Source of the DNA: Rosa chinensis
Lineage: Eukaryota; Streptophyta; Magnoliopsida; Rosales; Rosaceae
Reading direction: 5' to 3'
NCBI RefSeq assembly: GCF_002994745.2
Contig: NW_020126847.1
Span: forward strand, 62,001-126,000
DNA length: 64,000 nt
Shown: piece by piece, positions 63,227-64,000 of the stretch
Position numbering within the stretch: the stretch's first letter is position 1
Layout: every line of letters begins with the position of its first letter
The notes under the pieces: model-generated
What the model was told of the DNA's origin: nothing
What the model saw: the letters and a program-made list of their open reading frames with translations, nothing else
Database searches by the model: none
Translations under genes and position numbers: made by a program

Positions 63227-64000
63227 CTAAGAAACCTCCTTGCTTGCCTCCAATATCTTGGACTTGCTATTCCTTGCTCTTTCCTTCAACTCATTAATGT
63301 CCTTCAGAAGACGCTCAATAGTTTTCATGTTGATATCTTCGTCTCCCTCAATTACAGAATTGAGATCGGATGTGAGTGATTCTTTGTCCTTTACAACACG
63401 ACAGAGATACGTCTGAATTTCTCCCAAATCCTTAATGGAACGCATAGTTTTGGATTCCATTAAGCGAATTGCAGAGTCAGAATACCCTGAAGGAATTTCC
63501 GAATCTTCAATCCAAGACAGAGTCCAATGCTGTCCGGCTAGTGTTGGGATAATAGCAGCAGCAATGGCCAGTGCAACAAGTGGAGCAGCCAAAACTGCCG
63601 CCACAACTGTGCAGGCAAACTCAGCAGCTGCAGCACCAATGAACAATATATGAGTGACCATCCTCAAACAGCGTCTCCAAGCACGAGTACAATCATACTT
63701 CTTGCGAGGCTTTTCTTTTTGGCCTGTCAATTCGTCATGCAAATCTTCTCGCTGCGTCTTCAAACATTCAACCTTTTCGCACAAAATTTGATGTGCAAAA
63801 TGCTGATCATAGACTCTACCTGAGGCCCCCTTGACATTCTTCAATTTCTCCAAAATCCTCATGTAACCATCATCATTGCCTCCGTCGTTGTTTTTCACCT
63901 TCTTAATTTGAATCAAACATTTCTCATACGACTCTAGGAACTTGCCCAGTTCAGTTAAGAAATCCTTTTCATTCTTGCAAGCGTCCTCGTATGATCTCCA
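63227..64000 (-). CDS. UPF0496 (DUF677)-like protein, 5' end outside window
   Basis: An open minus-strand frame from the window edge (..YEDACKNEKDFLTELGKFLE then SYEKCLIQIKKVKNNDGG) to a TAG at 63227-63229. At least 257 residues; no internal stop. It has the same hydrophobic pair as the copy at 48842 (MVTHILFIGAAAAEFACTVV, AAVLAAPLVALAIAAAIIP), the SIKDLGEIQTYLCRVVKD helix and the coiled-coil tail. It ends eight residues earlier than that copy. Near-identity in long blocks shows a recent duplication. The start lies beyond base 64000. Confidence 0.85.
   Translation of the reverse strand, partial: WRSYEDACKNEKDFLTELGKFLESYEKCLIQIKKVKNNDGGNDDGYMRILEKLKNVKGASGRVYDQHFAHQILCEKVECLKTQREDLHDELTGQKEKPRKKYDCTRAWRRCLRMVTHILFIGAAAAEFACTVVAAVLAAPLVALAIAAAIIPTLAGQHWTLSWIEDSEIPSGYSDSAIRLMESKTMRSIKDLGEIQTYLCRVVKDKESLTSDLNSVIEGDEDINMKTIERLLKDINELKERARNSKSKILEASKEVS

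Overview
The window looks like nuclear DNA of a flowering plant, probably a eudicot and possibly Rosaceae (the family guess rests on the general look of the repeats and is weak). It has intron-like AT-rich spacers, plant LTR retrotransposons, CACTA and hAT DNA transposons, tRNA-derived SINEs, and a plant-specific UPF0496/DUF677 (At14a-like) gene family. There is nothing prokaryotic, no CRISPR array and no convincing free-standing tRNA or rRNA gene. Most of the 64 kb is transposable-element DNA. The only plausible host genes are minus-strand UPF0496 copies near 8.9-9.6, 25.7-26.9, 48.8-49.7, 51.0-51.4 and 63.2-64.0 kb. The first is frameshifted, the fourth is truncated, and the last runs off the window.

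Layout. 0-2.75 kb: right part of a CACTA-like element with a degenerate CTP synthase exon. 3.48-8.47 kb: a complete CACTA-ended element carrying pieces of a protein arginine methyltransferase and a plant 6-phosphofructokinase. 8.9-10.6 kb: a UPF0496 pseudogene beside a reverse-oriented gypsy LTR remnant. 12.0-19.4 kb: a 3'-truncated copia element, with a SINE in its 5' LTR and a 3.3-kb LTR-like element in gag. 20.1-23.1 kb: a decayed BED-finger hAT transposase. 25.7-27.0 kb: the best intact UPF0496 gene. 27.6-28.0 kb: a 390-bp foldback element.

28.66-48.59 kb: one copia element stretched to about 20 kb by three insertions. These are a complete Tat-like gypsy element (29.505-40.792 kb, perfect 5-bp target duplication), a MITE (41.1-41.7 kb) and a 2.05-kb solo LTR (43.39-45.44 kb, perfect 5-bp target duplication). 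The gypsy element has a tandem second RNase H and an antisense ORF region between integrase and the 3' LTR.

48.8-52.4 kb: two more UPF0496 copies. One belongs to a duplicated block that includes its promoter, with a minisatellite grown in the upstream region. 52.8-53.4 kb: a gypsy integrase tail. 54.6-55.9 kb: an inverted relative of the 3.2-kb LTR-like family. 55.9-62.2 kb: a ZMYM1-like hAT coding remnant broken by a poly(A) retroposon (15-bp target duplication) and a 3161-bp LTR-like element (5-bp target duplication).

How it fits together: a local UPF0496 cluster, duplicated in place on one strand, has been pushed apart by successive transposon insertions whose nesting gives their relative order. 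The most notable signals are gene capture by CACTA elements sharing a subterminal motif, the antisense ORF of the Tat element, and the LTR-like family whose copies share a palindromic array but carry different private tandem repeats. The two Tat LTRs differ by one substitution but six single-base deletions, which suggests that some frameshifts here are assembly errors.
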